Shown: positions 6,897-15,035, counted from the stretch's first letter. The stretch: 54,789 nt of DNA from Candidatus Saccharimonadota bacterium (GCA_030528355.1 JAUMZA010000006.1:1-54789); one strand, 5' to 3'. Numbers and translations are program-made. The notes: a model not told the origin generated them from the sequence alone.

Positions 6897-7868
6897 TTAG
6901 TTAGTAACTTCTACCTTAATGCCAGGGCCCATAGTGGTGCTGATGGTGATTGACTTTACGTAGCTACCCTTTAGGCTTGATGGCTTTTGGCTTTGTAGGC
7001 TATCGAAGAAGGCCTTTGCGTTATCAGCAAGCTTATCAGCACCAAAGCTTACCTTGCCAAATGAAAGGTGGACAATGGCTTGTTTGTCAACACGGTATTC
7101 TACCTTACCAGCCTTGGCTTCAGCAACAGCTTTGGCAACATCGGTTGCCACGGTGCCGCTCTTAGGGTTTGGCATCAAGCCACGTGGGCCAAGCAGGCGG
7201 GCGTACTTACCAAGCTTTGCCATGTATTGTGGGGTTGCCACAAGCACGTCAAAGTTAAGTTCTTCTTTATCAAGCTGCTTGGTGAATTCTTCATCGCCAA
7301 CGATGTCTGCACCAGCCTTTTTGGCTGCTTCGTGTTCGCCTTCTGGGGCAAATACGGCAACGCGCACATCTTTACCGGTACCATGTGGCAGGCTTACGGT
7401 TGCGCGGATGTTTTGATCGGCCTGGCGTGGGTCAACCCCAAGGCGAACGTGTGCTTCAACGCTGGCATCAAACTTAACTGGGCTAGTTTCGGTCGCAAGG
7501 GCAAGGGCGTCAGCAAGGCTGTAGATTTTACCTGCTTCAACCTTTTTGGCAGCTGTCTGGTAGTTTTTGCCACGGCGTTCAATACGTGGGCGAGTGACTG
7601 GCTTTGGACCCTTCTTTTTCGCTTCAATTGCTTCTGGGTCTTGTGGGGTGGTATCGCCAGCTTCTTTACGAGCTTCTTTTTCGGCCTTTTCGGCAGCTTC
7701 GTCAAGTGACTTTTGGCTGCGTTTGCCAGCCTTGGCAACGTGCTGTTCTTTAACTTCGTGTTTTTCTGCGGCAGCAATTGCTGCTTCGATTTCTGCAATC
7801 GTGTTCTTTTCGGTCACGTCAAGCTTCAGCTCGGCGGCCTTCTCTAGTAGTTCGGCTTTCTTGGCCAT
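6897..7868 (-). CDS. rplA: 50S ribosomal protein L1 with N-terminal extension (323 aa)
   Basis: L1 forms the mobile stalk that releases E-site tRNA, and in many bacteria represses its own mRNA. The L1 domain begins near residue 95 (NYQTAAKKVEAGKIYSLADA) and carries GLMPNPKSGTV, the family signature. Ahead of it is an extra segment absent from the usual 230-aa protein: residues 2-35 look like a HeH/SAP-type helix pair (AELLEKAAELKLDVTEKNTI), then a highly charged linker to about residue 90. The ATG at 7868 follows AAAGGAG by 7 bases. It has its own promoter and is separated from rplK by a terminator. Confidence 0.95.
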   Translation of the reverse strand: MAKKAELLEKAAELKLDVTEKNTIAEIEAAIAAAEKHEVKEQHVAKAGKRSQKSLDEAAEKAEKEARKEAGDTTPQDPEAIEAKKKGPKPVTRPRIERRGKNYQTAAKKVEAGKIYSLADALALATETSPVKFDASVEAHVRLGVDPRQADQNIRATVSLPHGTGKDVRVAVFAPEGEHEAAKKAGADIVGDEEFTKQLDKEELNFDVLVATPQYMAKLGKYARLLGPRGLMPNPKSGTVATDVAKAVAEAKAGKVEYRVDKQAIVHLSFGKVSFGADKLADNAKAFFDSLQSQKPSSLKGSYVKSITISTTMGPGIKVEVTN

Positions 7869-7889
7869 AATAACTCCTTTGTGGTGCAA

Positions 7890-7921
7890 GTGGCGTTTGC
7901 TCTGTACAAGCTGCCTCCCAC
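7890..7921 (-). promoter_or_regulatory. Possible L1-binding hairpin in the rplA leader
   Basis: The minus-strand leader reads GTGGGAGGCAGC, a small GCT/AGC stem, then a purine-rich bulge and CCAC. A GTGG/CCAC stem with an internal GGAGG-type loop resembles known L1 targets in mRNA and 23S rRNA. Weak evidence by eye. Confidence 0.35.
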
Positions 7922-7940
7922 GGTTAATGATAACTTATAT

Positions 7941-7970
7941 AGTATACCATATTTATTGGGCTGCTGGCAA
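7941..7970 (-). promoter_or_regulatory. Promoter of rplA
   Basis: Minus strand TTGCCA (7965-7970), 18-base spacer, TATACT (7941-7946), directly after the rplK terminator. Confidence 0.75.
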
Positions 7971-7971
7971 C

Positions 7972-8000
7972 AAAAATCGCCCCGTTACAGAGGCGATTTT
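7972..8000 (-). terminator. Terminator of rplK
   Basis: Stem AAAATCGCC/GGCGATTTT (7992-8000 with 7973-7981), ending in TTTTTG on the minus strand. It makes rplK and rplA separate transcripts, unlike the usual rplKA operon. Confidence 0.85.
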
Positions 8001-8018
8001 ATGCGTGGCGATGAAGAT

Positions 8019-8444
8019 TTATTCAACAATCTCAACACCCATTGAGCGGGCTGAGCCAGCAACAGTCTTCATAGCACCTTCGAGGCTGATAGCGTTAAGC
8101 TGTTCCATCTTGGCTTCTGCAATTTCTTGCAGCTGTGCTTGGGTAAGCTTACCAACCTTTTCGGCGTGTGGCTTGCCGCTACCCTTTTGGATACCAGCTT
8201 TTTCACGAATCATATCGTCAACTGGCTGACCAAGGCTCTTCCAGGTAAAGGTGCGATCTTCAAACACTTGCATATGTACGATCACCTCTTTACCCATCAT
8301 ATCCTTGGTAGCTTCGTTAAATGGGTTGATGAAATCCATCATATTAAGACCCCACTGACCAAGGGTTGAACCAACTGGAGGGCCTGCAGTTGCACGGCCA
8401 GCTGGGATTCGGAGTTTGAGATTACCGATAACTTTCTTTGCCAT
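8019..8444 (-). CDS. rplK: 50S ribosomal protein L11
   Basis: L11 binds the GTPase-associated centre of 23S rRNA. The 141-aa length is normal. The N-terminal loop AGRATAGPPVGSTLGQWGLNMMDF is the family signature, but the usual PAPPVGPALGQ pattern is altered (one conserved proline is Gly and Pro-Ala became Ser-Thr), as in other divergent CPR L11 proteins. The C-terminal RNA-binding domain ends ISLEGAMKTVAGSARSMG. Own promoter at 8498-8526. Confidence 0.97.
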   Translation of the reverse strand: MAKKVIGNLKLRIPAGRATAGPPVGSTLGQWGLNMMDFINPFNEATKDMMGKEVIVHMQVFEDRTFTWKSLGQPVDDMIREKAGIQKGSGKPHAEKVGKLTQAQLQEIAEAKMEQLNAISLEGAMKTVAGSARSMGVEIVE

Positions 8445-8497
8445 AATGACTATATTCCTTTTCTTTACTCGCTTATCGACGAGTGCGTAACGTTGAT

Positions 8498-8526
8498 ATT
8501 ATAGCGTATTTTGTGGTAGAGGGCAA
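8498..8526 (-). promoter_or_regulatory. Promoter of rplK
   Basis: Minus strand TTGCCC (8521-8526), 17-base spacer, TATAAT (8498-8503). Confidence 0.8.
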
Positions 8527-8535
8527 GCTGTGTAG

Positions 8536-9342
8536 CTAGTGGCCACTTAGGTTTTTGCCAATGTTTTCTTTTGCGATTTGAATCGTACAAGTTGTAGTAT
8601 TGTCTTGTGTTTGATGGGTCCTACGCTGTACGTTAAATGTGCCGCATTCGGTGTTGCCCTGTAGGGCATAAGAGATAAAGACTGATAGATTGCCACTATC
8701 TGGGCGATATATGAGTGAGTAGGTTGCTCCTATTGGCACTCGCTCTTTTCCGTTGTGTGAACTTTTACGTTTTGCCGTGAGTCTATTATCGTTGCTGTAA
8801 ATAGGCGGAATTTCGATGCCGTGGAATAGCTTGGAGAGGTAATCGGCGTAATGATCCCAATCTTGAGCGTGTCGTATTTGGGTTGTTGACGCTGCGGTTA
8901 CGGGAGGGCCATGATCAAGGTAGCCAGCTTTGTAGGTAAAGCCCGTTGCGTTCCATAGGCCATGAAAGCTAGGGTCGGTTTTATCTTGCTGTATGCGAGC
9001 GGGCAGTTCTGCGTTTCGTAGCTGTTTGATGGCATCGGGATTATTAAGTATGAGCGTTACGAGGGCCTTTTCACCAGATTCACCATCAATATCTATGCCA
9101 GTACTTGTAATAGAGCCGCTATAACGTGCATTGGCGTATTGTTGCAGCGGATAGGTGCCACGCTTAAGACGATACACTTCTAGTGTTTTGACTAGATGGT
9201 TGATGCCAGTCGTGATTGAGGTGTTTTTTGCTCTGATTGCCATGTGTCCATAGCCGGCGTAGGCGATGGTGGATAAAGTAGCAATGATTGCAATCACAAT
9301 CAGCAATTCTATTAATGTAAATCCGTGCCGTGGCGGCTTCAT
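8536..9342 (-). CDS. Type IV pilin-like protein (prepilin, 268 aa)
   Basis: The class III signal and N-terminal helix GFTLIELLIVIAIIATLS begin at residue 8, after a short basic leader, with the cleavage site before Phe and Glu5 conserved. The soluble domain has YRLKRGTYPLQQYA, an early alpha-helical region, and a pair of cysteines near the end (TECGT and TTTCTI) that could close a D-region disulfide loop. It is a paralogue of the next gene upstream (9458-10297), sharing DYLSKLFHGIEIPPIYS against NYLESLFRGIDLPTIYT. AAAAGGGAGGG lies before the ATG. Role: subunit of surface pili or a pseudopilus, possibly in host attachment. Confidence 0.88.
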   Translation of the reverse strand: MKPPRHGFTLIELLIVIAIIATLSTIAYAGYGHMAIRAKNTSITTGINHLVKTLEVYRLKRGTYPLQQYANARYSGSITSTGIDIDGESGEKALVTLILNNPDAIKQLRNAELPARIQQDKTDPSFHGLWNATGFTYKAGYLDHGPPVTAASTTQIRHAQDWDHYADYLSKLFHGIEIPPIYSNDNRLTAKRKSSHNGKERVPIGATYSLIYRPDSGNLSVFISYALQGNTECGTFNVQRRTHQTQDNTTTCTIQIAKENIGKNLSGH

Positions 9343-9457
9343 ATCCCTCCCTTTTGCTGCATAGTGCTATTGCTTTACTAGTCAATCATATATTGTTTGT
9401 GTGCGGGAATCAATCCTGCTGTACTTTACTAGTGGTAGTGTCTCGGCGGCAGCTGCA

Positions 9458-10297
9458 TTAGTCGTCGCCCCGATCCTCCGGCCTGCTTTGCTCCTCGCCA
9501 ATTTTAAGTGAGCAGATTGTTGCGTCCGACTCGGCGAGGTATTTTTGCTTATGAAGTTCTACGCCGGCAGCCTGGCAGGGGGTGTTTCCAAAGAGTGCAT
9601 AGGTTAGAAAGGCGGTCGCCTTGCCGTGCTGTGTGCCATACGCAAGCGAATACTCAGCCCCCATAAGGGTGATGTCCGAGCTACTGCCGCCTGACTCTGC
9701 AGCACGAAAGTGCGAAGACGATTCGGTGTAGATGGTCGGTAAATCAATGCCCCTAAATAAGCTTTCAAGGTAATTAGCATAGGCGTTCCATTTGCTCTCA
9801 TCGGTACTGCCGTTGCGTATTTTTTGTTCGTTGCTGCGAGTAACAGTCGAGCGATTCACGGTATCGAGGTATTGCGGGTACCAGTTTAGGTAGGCATGAC
9901 GAAGTCGGTAGGAATTTTGCGTTTCCTCAATATGGTCGTTTTGCGTTACTCGGCCGGCAAGTCTACCTGCCTTAACGGCGTGTTGCTGTAGGGTTCGGAT
10001 GGTATCGGGATCGTTGAGAATGAGGCTTATCTCTGATACAACATTAGTGCCAGTTTTGTCCCATGCGGCATCGGCAAATTTTCGATTTGCGTACTGCCTG
10101 AGTGGATAGGTGCCGTATTTTTTCTGGTACAGCTCAATGGCTTTAATGGTGCCTTGGACACTGTGTACGATTGAGGAGTTCTTTGCCCGTGTTGACATCG
10201 CTCCGTATCCGACCATACCCAGGGTGCCAAGCACTGCGATGATCGCCACTACTACCATTAATTCTATAAGAGTAAACCCTTGTTTCGCGCGTTGCAT
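9458..10297 (-). CDS. Type IV pilin-like protein (prepilin, 279 aa)
   Basis: The start MQRAKQGF at 10297 is chosen because AAAAGGGGG precedes it and it gives a short basic leader before GFTLIELMVVVAIIAVLG, a typical prepilin cleavage site. The ectodomain has IELYQKKYGTYPLRQYANRK and a C-terminal cysteine pair (TPCQA and ATICSL). It is a paralogue of 8536-9342 and the two are probably co-transcribed. No assembly ATPase or prepilin peptidase is in the window, so the machinery must be elsewhere. Confidence 0.88.
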   Translation of the reverse strand: MQRAKQGFTLIELMVVVAIIAVLGTLGMVGYGAMSTRAKNSSIVHSVQGTIKAIELYQKKYGTYPLRQYANRKFADAAWDKTGTNVVSEISLILNDPDTIRTLQQHAVKAGRLAGRVTQNDHIEETQNSYRLRHAYLNWYPQYLDTVNRSTVTRSNEQKIRNGSTDESKWNAYANYLESLFRGIDLPTIYTESSSHFRAAESGGSSSDITLMGAEYSLAYGTQHGKATAFLTYALFGNTPCQAAGVELHKQKYLAESDATICSLKIGEEQSRPEDRGDD

Positions 10298-10323
10298 GTT
10301 GTTGCCCCCTTTTCGTACTAAAT

Positions 10324-10353
10324 ACACAAAGACACCCGCTTGCGAGTGCCTTT
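10324..10353 (-). terminator. Probable terminator of secE-nusG
   Basis: Minus strand AAAGGCACTC/GGGTGTCTTT (10344-10353 with 10328-10337), loop of 6, tail TTTGTGT. The tail is short, so read-through to the pilins is possible. Confidence 0.55.
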
Positions 10354-10373
10354 GCTGCGCTCGTATAGTAAAA

Positions 10374-10919
10374 CTATACCTTTTTTACTTGCAGTGCGTC
10401 AAGCTCAACTGGCGTGTCACGACCAAACATGCTCACCATCACCTTAATCTTACCTTTAATGGTATCGATTTCAGAGATGGCACCATCAAAGCCTTTGAAT
10501 GGCCCATCGATAATGGACACCACTTCGCCTTCTGAAAAGTCGATATGGTGCTTTGGTTCTTCTACACCCATGCGCTTTTTAATCTTCTTCATTTCGGCAT
10601 CTGACACCGGAGTTGGTTCGGTGCCGCTACCGACAAAGCCGGTTACGCCTGGAGTGTTGCGTACAATATACCAGGTTTCTTCGGTGAGTTTCATTTCAAC
10701 CAAGCAGTATCCCTGGAAGATTTTGCGATCGACTACTTTACGCTTGCCGTTTTTAATTTCGATTTGCTTTTCTTTTGGCACCATCACCGCAAAAATTTTA
10801 TCTGCCATATCAACAGCGTTAATACGCTGGCGAATGCTGTCTGCTACCTTATCTTCGTAGCCGCTGTAGGTGTGTACTGCGTACCATTGACGGGTTGAAT
10901 CATATCGTTTTTTAGCCAT
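10374..10919 (-). CDS. nusG: Transcription termination/antitermination factor NusG
   Basis: Binds RNA polymerase and couples it to ribosomes or Rho. The 181-aa protein has the NGN domain (WYAVHTYSGYEDKVADSI, then KIFQGYCLVEM and TPGVTGFVG) and the C-terminal KOW domain beginning FSEGEVVSIIDGPFKGF. Length and order are standard. It follows secE by 26 bases, the common secE-nusG arrangement. Confidence 0.97.
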   Translation of the reverse strand: MAKKRYDSTRQWYAVHTYSGYEDKVADSIRQRINAVDMADKIFAVMVPKEKQIEIKNGKRKVVDRKIFQGYCLVEMKLTEETWYIVRNTPGVTGFVGSGTEPTPVSDAEMKKIKKRMGVEEPKHHIDFSEGEVVSIIDGPFKGFDGAISEIDTIKGKIKVMVSMFGRDTPVELDALQVKKV

Positions 10920-10945
10920 AATACTCTATCCTTTATTTATGATGG

Positions 10946-11290
10946 TTATTTAATAATAAAATCAAACAAGAACTTAAAGCCGGCGTCTAATAGGAGTACA
11001 AGGGCGGTAATAAAGATAGTAAATATAATTACCGCTAGTGTCATGCTCCAGGTTAATTTGCGATTTGGCCAGCGAACTTGCTTTAGTTCAAGCCAGGCGC
11101 CCTTAAAGTAGCCAACCTTTTTTGGTGCCTTGGCGGCGGTGTGCTTTTTGGCTTTTGTTGCGGCAACAGCGGACGTTTTAGTGGTTTTTTTGCTGGATTT
11201 TTTACTAGATTTTTTGTGTACGGTAGGATCGGTTGCCTCGACTACACGAGTTCGTACGGCTGCCGATTTTTTCTTCTTGGTGTCTGCCAC
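10946..11290 (-). CDS. secE: Preprotein translocase subunit SecE
   Basis: Single-span partner of SecY (36040-37452). The GTG at 11290 is chosen because GGGAG lies 9 bases upstream; this gives 114 aa. Residues 1-60 are a Lys/Ala/Ser-rich basic tail (KKSSKKSSKKTTKT), then the SecE signature FKGAWLELKQVRWPNRK and one membrane helix WSMTLAVIIFTIFITALVLL. The basic cytosolic extension is longer than usual. The leader has a small AATCTGC/GCAGATT hairpin before the ribosome site. Confidence 0.92.
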   Translation of the reverse strand: MADTKKKKSAAVRTRVVEATDPTVHKKSSKKSSKKTTKTSAVAATKAKKHTAAKAPKKVGYFKGAWLELKQVRWPNRKLTWSMTLAVIIFTIFITALVLLLDAGFKFLFDFIIK

Positions 11291-11342
11291 GATTATTTTC
11301 TCCCAAATTAAATAATCTGCTTGTCGCAGATTGTCAAGTACT

Positions 11343-11371
11343 AGTATACCGCAGCTGGGGTAAAATGGCAA
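11343..11371 (-). promoter_or_regulatory. Promoter of secE-nusG
   Basis: Minus strand TTGCCA (11366-11371), 17-base spacer, TATACT (11343-11348). It lies within the -35 side of the divergent glycosyltransferase promoter. Confidence 0.8.
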
Positions 11372-11378
11372 GTTATGG

Positions 11379-11384
11379 TACAAT
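11379..11384 (+). promoter_or_regulatory. -10 box of a probably leaderless transcript
   Basis: TGGTACAAT, an extended -10 element, ends one base before an ATG (11385) and 6 bases before a second ATG (11391), which is the expected transcription start. Confidence 0.6.
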
Positions 11385-11390
11385 ATGCTC

Positions 11391-12503
11391 ATGATTACAG
11401 GGATATTTGTGGCCATTGCTGGCGGATTGACAATCGCTACAATACTGGCAACGGTTCGCTTGCATCGTACTATTCGTACATTGCACCACCGTGCTCGAAT
11501 AAGCGTACCATCCATGCTAGAGGAACTGCCAAGTGTAAGTGTGTGTATTCCGGTTCGCAACGAAGAGCACGCCATGACACGCTGCCTTGAAGATGTATTG
11601 GCGAGTCGCTATCCAAAAATGGAAGTGTTAGTGTGTGATGATAGCTCAAAAGATGAAACGCCCAGTCTTATTAAAGCATTTGCTCGTGATGGGGTGCGTT
11701 TTATCGAAGGGCCGAAGCTCGAAGATGGCTGGCTTGGCAAGAATGCAGCATTGAACACCCTGCTCTCTTCGGCGACAGGCTCGTACGTGATTTTTTTAGA
11801 TGTGGATACTCGTATTAAACCGGATACGATTGGCCAATTGGTGGCGTATGCCCAGCAAACCAAGGCAACAATGGTATCTGCCTTGCCGGTGCGGGTGCAC
11901 GCCTGGCGAGTCAGTACACTATTTGCGCCGCTGCGATATTTTTGGAAGCTGCTGCAGCATACGCCGGTGCGGCCAATTGCTGCGTCGAGTATGTGGCTAA
12001 TCGATCGCAAGGCGTTTATTGCCGACCATGATGATTTATCGGCACTCAAATCTGCTACCGAGCCAGAGTTAGCACTTGCCGCCTTGTTTGCTAAAAAAGA
12101 TGCGTACCGATTTTTAATTAGCTATGAACTACTGGGGGTTGCGTACGAGAAAAAGCTTTCTTCGCAGATTGAAACAGGTGTGCGGGTGCGATTCCCGGCA
12201 TATGGCTTTTCGGTACTACGTTCGTTAGCGATGTCGGTGCTGTTGCTTGTGTATCTTGCTATTCCGCTGGGGCTGCTACTGGGTGGCGGTGTGTGGTATG
12301 CGTGGTTGGCGGCAGCGGCGTGTATCGTGAGTAGCTACGTGTTGTATTGGCGGTATCTTTCGGTCGTATGGAAGAAAGGAAGCATTATTGCTGCTTTGTT
12401 GTATCCGCTAGTGGTGTTGCTAGATAGTGCAATTATTCTGCAAAGTGCGTGGTCGTATACTCGCAAGCAGGTGACATGGAAAGGCCGTAATATCAGCCGG
12501 TAG
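11391..12503 (+). CDS. Family 2 glycosyltransferase, membrane-bound (370 aa)
   Basis: Transfers a sugar from a nucleotide donor at the cytosolic face. A first membrane helix (ITGIFVAIAGGLTIATIL) precedes the GT-A domain: SVCIPVRNEE near residue 50, VCDDSSKDET, and the DxD motif FLDVDTRI, then a WLIDRKAF acceptor region. Two to three helices end the protein. The architecture fits the beta-glycosyltransferase/CrtQ-type GT2 group, possibly in glycolipid or carotenoid glycoside synthesis; the substrate cannot be read. The ATG at 11391 coincides with the predicted transcription start; an in-frame ATG at 11385 is the alternative. It overlaps the opposing kinase gene by 11 bases at its end. Confidence 0.87.
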   Translation: MITGIFVAIAGGLTIATILATVRLHRTIRTLHHRARISVPSMLEELPSVSVCIPVRNEEHAMTRCLEDVLASRYPKMEVLVCDDSSKDETPSLIKAFARDGVRFIEGPKLEDGWLGKNAALNTLLSSATGSYVIFLDVDTRIKPDTIGQLVAYAQQTKATMVSALPVRVHAWRVSTLFAPLRYFWKLLQHTPVRPIAASSMWLIDRKAFIADHDDLSALKSATEPELALAALFAKKDAYRFLISYELLGVAYEKKLSSQIETGVRVRFPAYGFSVLRSLAMSVLLLVYLAIPLGLLLGGGVWYAWLAAAACIVSSYVLYWRYLSVVWKKGSIIAALLYPLVVLLDSAIILQSAWSYTRKQVTWKGRNISR

Positions 12504-13581
12504 TAATACTGGTGTTGATGGGTACCTCGAGGGTGAACTCGCTACCATGATTGAGCCGACTTTTTACCTGCAATGTACTATCTAATGCATGGGCTAGCTG
12601 ATCTGCGAGATGAAGCCCCAGCCCGGTACCATCAATTGCCTGAACTCGATGATCTTTACTGCGATATCGTGGCTCGAAAATAGCCGTTTGCTCCGACTTG
12701 CTAATACCTATGCCGCTATCTTTTACGCTAATAGTAATCGTGTTGCCACGCTTTGCAAGTTTAATTGTAATACTGCCCTCTTCTGTATAGGTAATGGCAT
12801 TATGCACCAGCTCTTCTAAAAGTTCTCGCAAATAGGCCGGGTCTATCATGATGTCGCCATTGTAGCTGCCAGTATCAATATTTAAGTGCAACGATTTCTC
12901 CTCTGCATATGGCACAAAACTATTATAGACCTCTGTGACAATATCCCGGAGGCTAATCGAGCTAACCGTAGGTGTGTGTGTGGCGATGTGCGAAAGCATC
13001 TCGGTATTGTGAATGGCTCGCTCAATAACGTACGCATGGGTGCGGGCTCGTGCAATCAGCGGCTCGACGGTGTGTGGCGTGGCAACGCCTTGCTGGTAGA
13101 GTGTTGCCATATGAGTAAGGGTATGCTGTAGATTACTAATTGAACCTTGACAGAGCTGCTCTACCGAAAGGGTTGATGTGGCGGTTGGCGTGGTCGGGGT
13201 ATCTTGCAAGGTAATAAAATAATGGTGATGACGTGATTTTTTTGTTAGTGGAGCGGCGGTGATGTGTTGAGGCACCACAGTGGTGAAATGTACGCCAATT
13301 GGCACGGTTTTTACTGATAGTAGTTCGGTGGCGGCTGGATTGGCGGCAACGATAATCCCCTGGGTGTCAACTTGTAGCAGTGGCTGTTTTGTGGCAGTAA
13401 ACAAGGTGTCAAGTTGTAGTGCAGCTTGACGGGCTTCGGCCTGAGCCGCCTGAGCGGTGCGTTGTGCAGCCGAGCGGCGTACAATCAACATAATTAGCAC
13501 AAGTAGTAGCAATACTGCGGTAGCAATGAGCAGTACAGTGTCTTGTGAGGTTGGCAAATCGGTTACGTGCGATACGGTCAT
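12493..13581 (-). CDS. Orphan sensor histidine kinase (362 aa)
   Basis: Order: one membrane helix (TVLLIATAVLLLLVLIMLIV), coil, a PAS-like domain (about 55-130, FTATKQPLLQVDTQGIIVAA), a weak dimerisation/H-box region, and a complete HATPase domain with N box ELVHNAITYTEEG, G1 VKDSGIGIS, F box IFEPRYR and G2 GTGLGLHLADQLA. The H-box is atypical: SNLQHTLTHM keeps a histidine but lacks the usual E and P of SHELRTPL. No response regulator gene is in the window. Only about one residue is outside the membrane before the helix, so it probably senses membrane or cytosolic cues. Confidence 0.85.
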   Translation of the reverse strand: MTVSHVTDLPTSQDTVLLIATAVLLLLVLIMLIVRRSAAQRTAQAAQAEARQAALQLDTLFTATKQPLLQVDTQGIIVAANPAATELLSVKTVPIGVHFTTVVPQHITAAPLTKKSRHHHYFITLQDTPTTPTATSTLSVEQLCQGSISNLQHTLTHMATLYQQGVATPHTVEPLIARARTHAYVIERAIHNTEMLSHIATHTPTVSSISLRDIVTEVYNSFVPYAEEKSLHLNIDTGSYNGDIMIDPAYLRELLEELVHNAITYTEEGSITIKLAKRGNTITISVKDSGIGISKSEQTAIFEPRYRSKDHRVQAIDGTGLGLHLADQLAHALDSTLQVKSRLNHGSEFTLEVPINTSITTG

Positions 13582-13588
13582 TGCTATT

Positions 13589-13617
13589 AGTATAGCAGAT
13601 AGCCATAAGCTTGTTAA
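13589..13617 (-). promoter_or_regulatory. Promoter of the histidine kinase (leaderless)
   Basis: Minus strand TTAACA (13612-13617), 17-base spacer, TATACT (13589-13594), then 7 bases to the ATG. The -35 lies in the end of the metallopeptidase gene. Confidence 0.72.
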
Positions 13618-14309
13618 ATGGTTGGTGTGTAGTTTTTGATAGCTGTAACGTGGCGTTTGTAGGATGGGTCGGCGGCGGCCACAAGGTTCCAGAATTCACG
13701 AGAGTGGTTCATCTGCTTAGTGTGGCATAGCTCGTGAATCAGAACATAATCAATCAGTTCAAATGGCAGCTTCATCAGGGCGATGTTAAGGCTAATTGTG
13801 CCACGGCTACTACAACTCCCCCATCGAGTGCCAGCGTGTGAAAAACGTACTCGTTCATACCGATAACCGTGCTGCTGGGCAAGAATTTGCAGTCTATTGG
13901 GAAGATATTGCTTTGCCTCACGCCGTAGTGCGGCGATAACCGCTTGACGAATTGCCGCCTGCACCTCGGGGTGGTCTTCCGTAAGGTGTGCGGGTTTTGT
14001 AATAGTGATAGTCGTGTGGCGGCGATTAGCCGTGATAGCAGCACCATCACGCAACAATAAAGCGTGATTTTTACCAATCCGCATACCATTATGGTACACG
14101 GTAGCTGGCACTGCATTTGCGAGCAACGTACGAATCTCGTCTCGGGAGTTAGCCACCAATGTACGCACATATAAAAGCGGCACTAATGGCGGCAAGGTGG
14201 CACGCAGTAAGCCACGGGGTGTGACTCCAATTTTGACATGGCGAGCAGTTTTAATGCGACGGATTTCTATCGTACCAAACTCAGTATCAACAATGTGTCG
14301 AGCTGCCAT
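13614..14309 (-). CDS. YgjP-type (DUF45) zinc metallopeptidase-like protein
   Basis: 231 aa of the YgjP/SprT-like group. The zinc motif HELCHTKQMNHSREFW near residue 192 has HExxH and a downstream histidine. Other family marks are RFSHAGTRWGSCSSRGTISLN and LPFELIDYVL. The N-terminal half begins with the usual beta-rich IRRIKTARHVKIGV. Its cellular substrate is not known for the family. The start overlaps the stop of the upstream kinase by one base (TAATG), indicating translational coupling. Confidence 0.9.
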   Translation of the reverse strand: MAARHIVDTEFGTIEIRRIKTARHVKIGVTPRGLLRATLPPLVPLLYVRTLVANSRDEIRTLLANAVPATVYHNGMRIGKNHALLLRDGAAITANRRHTTITITKPAHLTEDHPEVQAAIRQAVIAALRREAKQYLPNRLQILAQQHGYRYERVRFSHAGTRWGSCSSRGTISLNIALMKLPFELIDYVLIHELCHTKQMNHSREFWNLVAAADPSYKRHVTAIKNYTPTI

Positions 14310-14941
14310 TACCGCAACGAAATACGCTGAGTGGTTTTACGTACAGGCTGGGCTGGTCGTTCCGGCACGGTAATGTGTGGCTTGGTAGCTGCCTTTGTGA
14401 TTTGTGGGATTTCGGCAATATGTCGCAACACCGCTTTGGCTTGCGATGGATAGGTATGCTTGCCGCTAATCACTACAAAACGTTCGGTATGATTTGGTGC
14501 AGTAAACTGTGCAACCAGCTGGTTGAAGCGTTCGGCTGAAATAAGATACTCTTGCTCGCCACTGCGACCGCCACGTACCGCACGTTGCTGGGCGGTAGTC
14601 GGTTCGGTCTGTACCCATACAAAGAGTGGTTTATAGCCGGCAGCACGAGCTTGCTTGGCAAGACGTGCACGAGCAGAACGGGTTTCAAGCCCACCTTCAA
14701 AAATGATGGTACGTTTGGTTTTAAGCAGTTCGGCAAATTGTGCTGCCATCACAGCTTCAAGCCGGTGCTGTTCATCGCCGCTAAAAGTTGGTGTTTCGAA
14801 CAGTGTGTAGCGAAGCTTCTCTAGCTCAATAAATGGCGCACCGTATGTGTCCGCAAATTTCTTTCCAAAAAATGTCTTCCCCGCTCCGGGAATCCCTACC
14901 AAAAAAATGACTCGAGGAGTTGTCAGGCTCAATGTATTCAT
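14309..14941 (-). CDS. P-loop ATP-binding protein, kinase-like (210 aa)
   Basis: Walker A GIPGAGKTFFGKKFA at residues 17-24, then FIELEKLR, an internal FEGGLETRSARARLAK (Walker B-like region) and WVQTEPTTAQQRAVRGGRSG, resembling the lid of zeta-toxin, chloramphenicol phosphotransferase or polynucleotide kinase families. The C-terminal 40 residues are Pro/Lys/Arg-rich and probably disordered. The substrate cannot be assigned. It has no ribosome site; a TATAAT box lies 11 bases before the ATG, so the mRNA leader is only a few bases. It forms an operon with the metallopeptidase. Confidence 0.8.
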   Translation of the reverse strand: MNTLSLTTPRVIFLVGIPGAGKTFFGKKFADTYGAPFIELEKLRYTLFETPTFSGDEQHRLEAVMAAQFAELLKTKRTIIFEGGLETRSARARLAKQARAAGYKPLFVWVQTEPTTAQQRAVRGGRSGEQEYLISAERFNQLVAQFTAPNHTERFVVISGKHTYPSQAKAVLRHIAEIPQITKAATKPHITVPERPAQPVRKTTQRISLR

Positions 14942-14994
14942 ACTTGAAGATTATTATAGCAGATTGTGTACGCAAGTGCTATGTTAAAAATAAC

Positions 14995-15023
14995 TTCACA
15001 CTAGCCTGAAAGTTTGCTATAAT
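14995..15023 (+). promoter_or_regulatory. Promoter of tRNA-Trp
   Basis: TTCACA (14995-15000), 17-base spacer, TATAAT (15018-15023), 12 bases before the tRNA. Confidence 0.8.
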
Positions 15024-15035
15024 TAACTGTGCTAT

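Noticed and set aside
7068-7709. 213-aa plus-strand reading frame
   Set aside because: It runs antisense through rplA, has no promoter or ribosome site, and its composition (Phe/Cys/Trp-rich) is that of a shadow frame.
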